Assembly: GCF_022317005.1 (NCBI RefSeq)
Contig: NZ_CP081006.1
Coordinates: forward strand, 682,001 to 746,000
Direction: 5' to 3'
Source of the DNA: Mycobacterium sp. IDR2000157661
GTDB taxonomy: Bacteria > Actinomycetota > Actinomycetes > Mycobacteriales > Mycobacteriaceae
DNA: 64,000 nucleotides
Part shown: positions 63,030-64,000 of the stretch, in pieces
How the letters are laid out: each line of letters begins with the position of its first letter
Numbering within the stretch: the stretch's first letter is position 1
The notes under the pieces: generated by a model
Databases searched by the model: none
Told to the model about the DNA's origin: nothing
What the model saw: only the letters and a program-made list of their open reading frames with translations
Translations under genes and position numbers: made by a program

Positions 63030-63908
63030 ATGGCTACCGCGCGCAAACTGACCCCGCATTTCGCCGACGTGCAGGCGCACTACGACCTGTCCGACGAGTT
63101 CTTCGAGCTCTGGCTGGACCCCAGCCAGACCTACAGCTGCGCCTACTTCGAGCGTGACGACATGACCCTGGAGGAGGCGCAGCTCGCCAAGGTCGACCTG
63201 GCGCTCGGCAAGCTCGGCCTCGAGCCGGGGATGACGCTGCTCGACGTCGGCTGCGGCTGGGGTTCGACGATGCTGCGGGCGATCGAGCGCTACGACGTCA
63301 ACGTCGTCGGCCTGACCCTGAGCGAGAACCAGTACGCCCGCGTCGAGCAGCGGCTGGCCGACTCGAAGAGCCCGCGCGACAAGCGGGTGCTGCTGCGGGG
63401 CTGGGAGGAGTTCGACGAACCGGTCGACCGCATCGTGTCGATCGGCGCGTTCGAGCACTTCGGCAAGGACCGTTGGGACGACTTCTTCGCGATGGCCCAC
63501 CGGGTGCTGCCGGACGACGGCGTCATGCTGCTGCACACCATCACCGCGCTGACGCTGCCGCAGATGACCGAACGCGGTATGCCGCTGACGTTCTCGGTGG
63601 CGCGGTTCGTCAAGTTCATCCTGACCGAGATCTTCCCCGGCGGATACCTCCCGACCATCGAACTGGTCGGCGAGCACGCCGCCGAGGCCGGCTTCACCCT
63701 GACCCGCGAGCAGTCCCTGCAACCGCACTACGCCCGCACGCTGGACTGCTGGGCGGCAGCGCTCGAAGAGCACCGCGACGAGGCGATCGCGGTGCAGTCC
63801 GAAGAGGTCTACGACCGCTACATGCACTACCTCACCGGTTGCGCGCACGGCTTCCGCGTCGGATACATCGACGTCAACCAGTTCACGCTGCAGAAGTCGG
63901 CGCCATGA
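63030..63908 (+). CDS. Mycolic-acid methyltransferase (MmaA/CmaA family)
   Basis: 292 residues. SAM-binding motif LLDVGCGWGSTML; N-terminal family start LTPHFADVQAHYDLSDEFFE and SCAYFERDDMTLEEA; bicarbonate/active-site region SIGAFEHFGKDRW. Adds a methyl or forms cyclopropane/methoxy groups on mycolic acids. Which subtype cannot be told here. Start ATG 63030; the stop overlaps the next family member by 4 bp. Confidence 0.92.
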   Translation: MATARKLTPHFADVQAHYDLSDEFFELWLDPSQTYSCAYFERDDMTLEEAQLAKVDLALGKLGLEPGMTLLDVGCGWGSTMLRAIERYDVNVVGLTLSENQYARVEQRLADSKSPRDKRVLLRGWEEFDEPVDRIVSIGAFEHFGKDRWDDFFAMAHRVLPDDGVMLLHTITALTLPQMTERGMPLTFSVARFVKFILTEIFPGGYLPTIELVGEHAAEAGFTLTREQSLQPHYARTLDCWAAALEEHRDEAIAVQSEEVYDRYMHYLTGCAHGFRVGYIDVNQFTLQKSAP

Positions 63909-64000
63909 CCGGCCTGACGCCGCACTTCGACGACGTCCAGTCGCACTACGACCTCTCCGACGACTTCTACCGGCTGTTCCTGGACCCCACCCAGACCTAC
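63905..64000 (+). CDS. Second mycolic-acid methyltransferase (start only, cut by window edge)
   Basis: 32 codons, open to the window end: MTGLTPHFDDVQSHYDLSDD, then FYRLFLDPTQTY. Nearly the same N-terminus as the gene before it, so a tandem duplicate. ATGA overlap at 63905-63908. Confidence 0.9.
   Translation, partial: MTGLTPHFDDVQSHYDLSDDFYRLFLDPTQTY

Overview
The window looks like chromosomal core DNA from a mycobacterium, most likely a fast-growing Mycolicibacterium-type species. The evidence is high GC coding throughout, a mycofactocin cluster, the rpsL-rpsG-fusA-tuf and rpoB-rpoC operons, MceG, a mycolic-acid methyltransferase pair at the right edge, and many mycobacterium-typical families (DUF3558 and DUF3060 lipoproteins, FadE8, EchA4/5). 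Gene order broadly follows the M. tuberculosis Rv0644c-Rv0696 stretch, compared from memory. No rRNA or tRNA gene, CRISPR array, transposase or prophage was seen.

Layout. 1-4967: mycofactocin cluster mftFEDCBA (minus) with divergent mftR; the 30-residue precursor mftA (4174-4266) is present. 5023-8008: ECF sigma factor, coupled VOC/glyoxalase protein, convergent ferredoxin-type reductase. 8067-13150: arginine/ornithine module (Lrp regulator, then ddaH-like, rocD, rocE, usp). 13167-16158: mycofactocin-type SDR, SHOCT membrane protein, cutinase, then a repeat/terminator zone. 16159-20539: tuf, fusA, rpsG, rpsL with a long leader. 20878-23542: TetR regulator, two DUF3558 lipoproteins, two DUF3060 proteins. 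23569-27781: fatty-acid block echA5, PaaX-like regulator, echA4, fadE8. 27833-31147: antiporter, PAP2 membrane enzyme, endonuclease IV. 31270-38800: rpoC and rpoB. 39187-46788: three genes that do not belong to the usual core order here (two secreted alpha/beta-hydrolase proteins, one a double hydrolase fused to a lipocalin, and a molybdopterin oxidoreductase). 46798-49072: mceG, rplL, rplJ. 49445-59602: orphan membrane protein, ROK kinase, DUF protein, GH38 mannosidase, small coiled-coil protein, EEP hydrolase, nucleotidyltransferase-like protein, and a WYL regulator facing two DinB proteins. 59649-64000: AbiEi/DUF559-like gene, ABC1 kinase, lipG-like hydrolase, and two mycolic-acid methyltransferase genes, the second cut by the window edge.

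How it fits together. The left part is redox metabolism around mycofactocin: the peptide cofactor, its processing enzymes, a mycofactocin-class SDR, and a flavin reductase that might serve the same pool. The middle is the translation and transcription core with long untranslated leaders. The most unusual protein is the double hydrolase-lipocalin fusion (41116-44469), inside an apparent accessory insertion between mceG and rpoB. Intergenic DNA carries several palindromic elements: a dispersed repeat with copies downstream of both tuf and rpoC, a pair of related hairpin elements on either side of an AbiEi-like gene, nested palindromes upstream of fadE8, and clean candidate operators for the WYL, TetR and MftR regulators.
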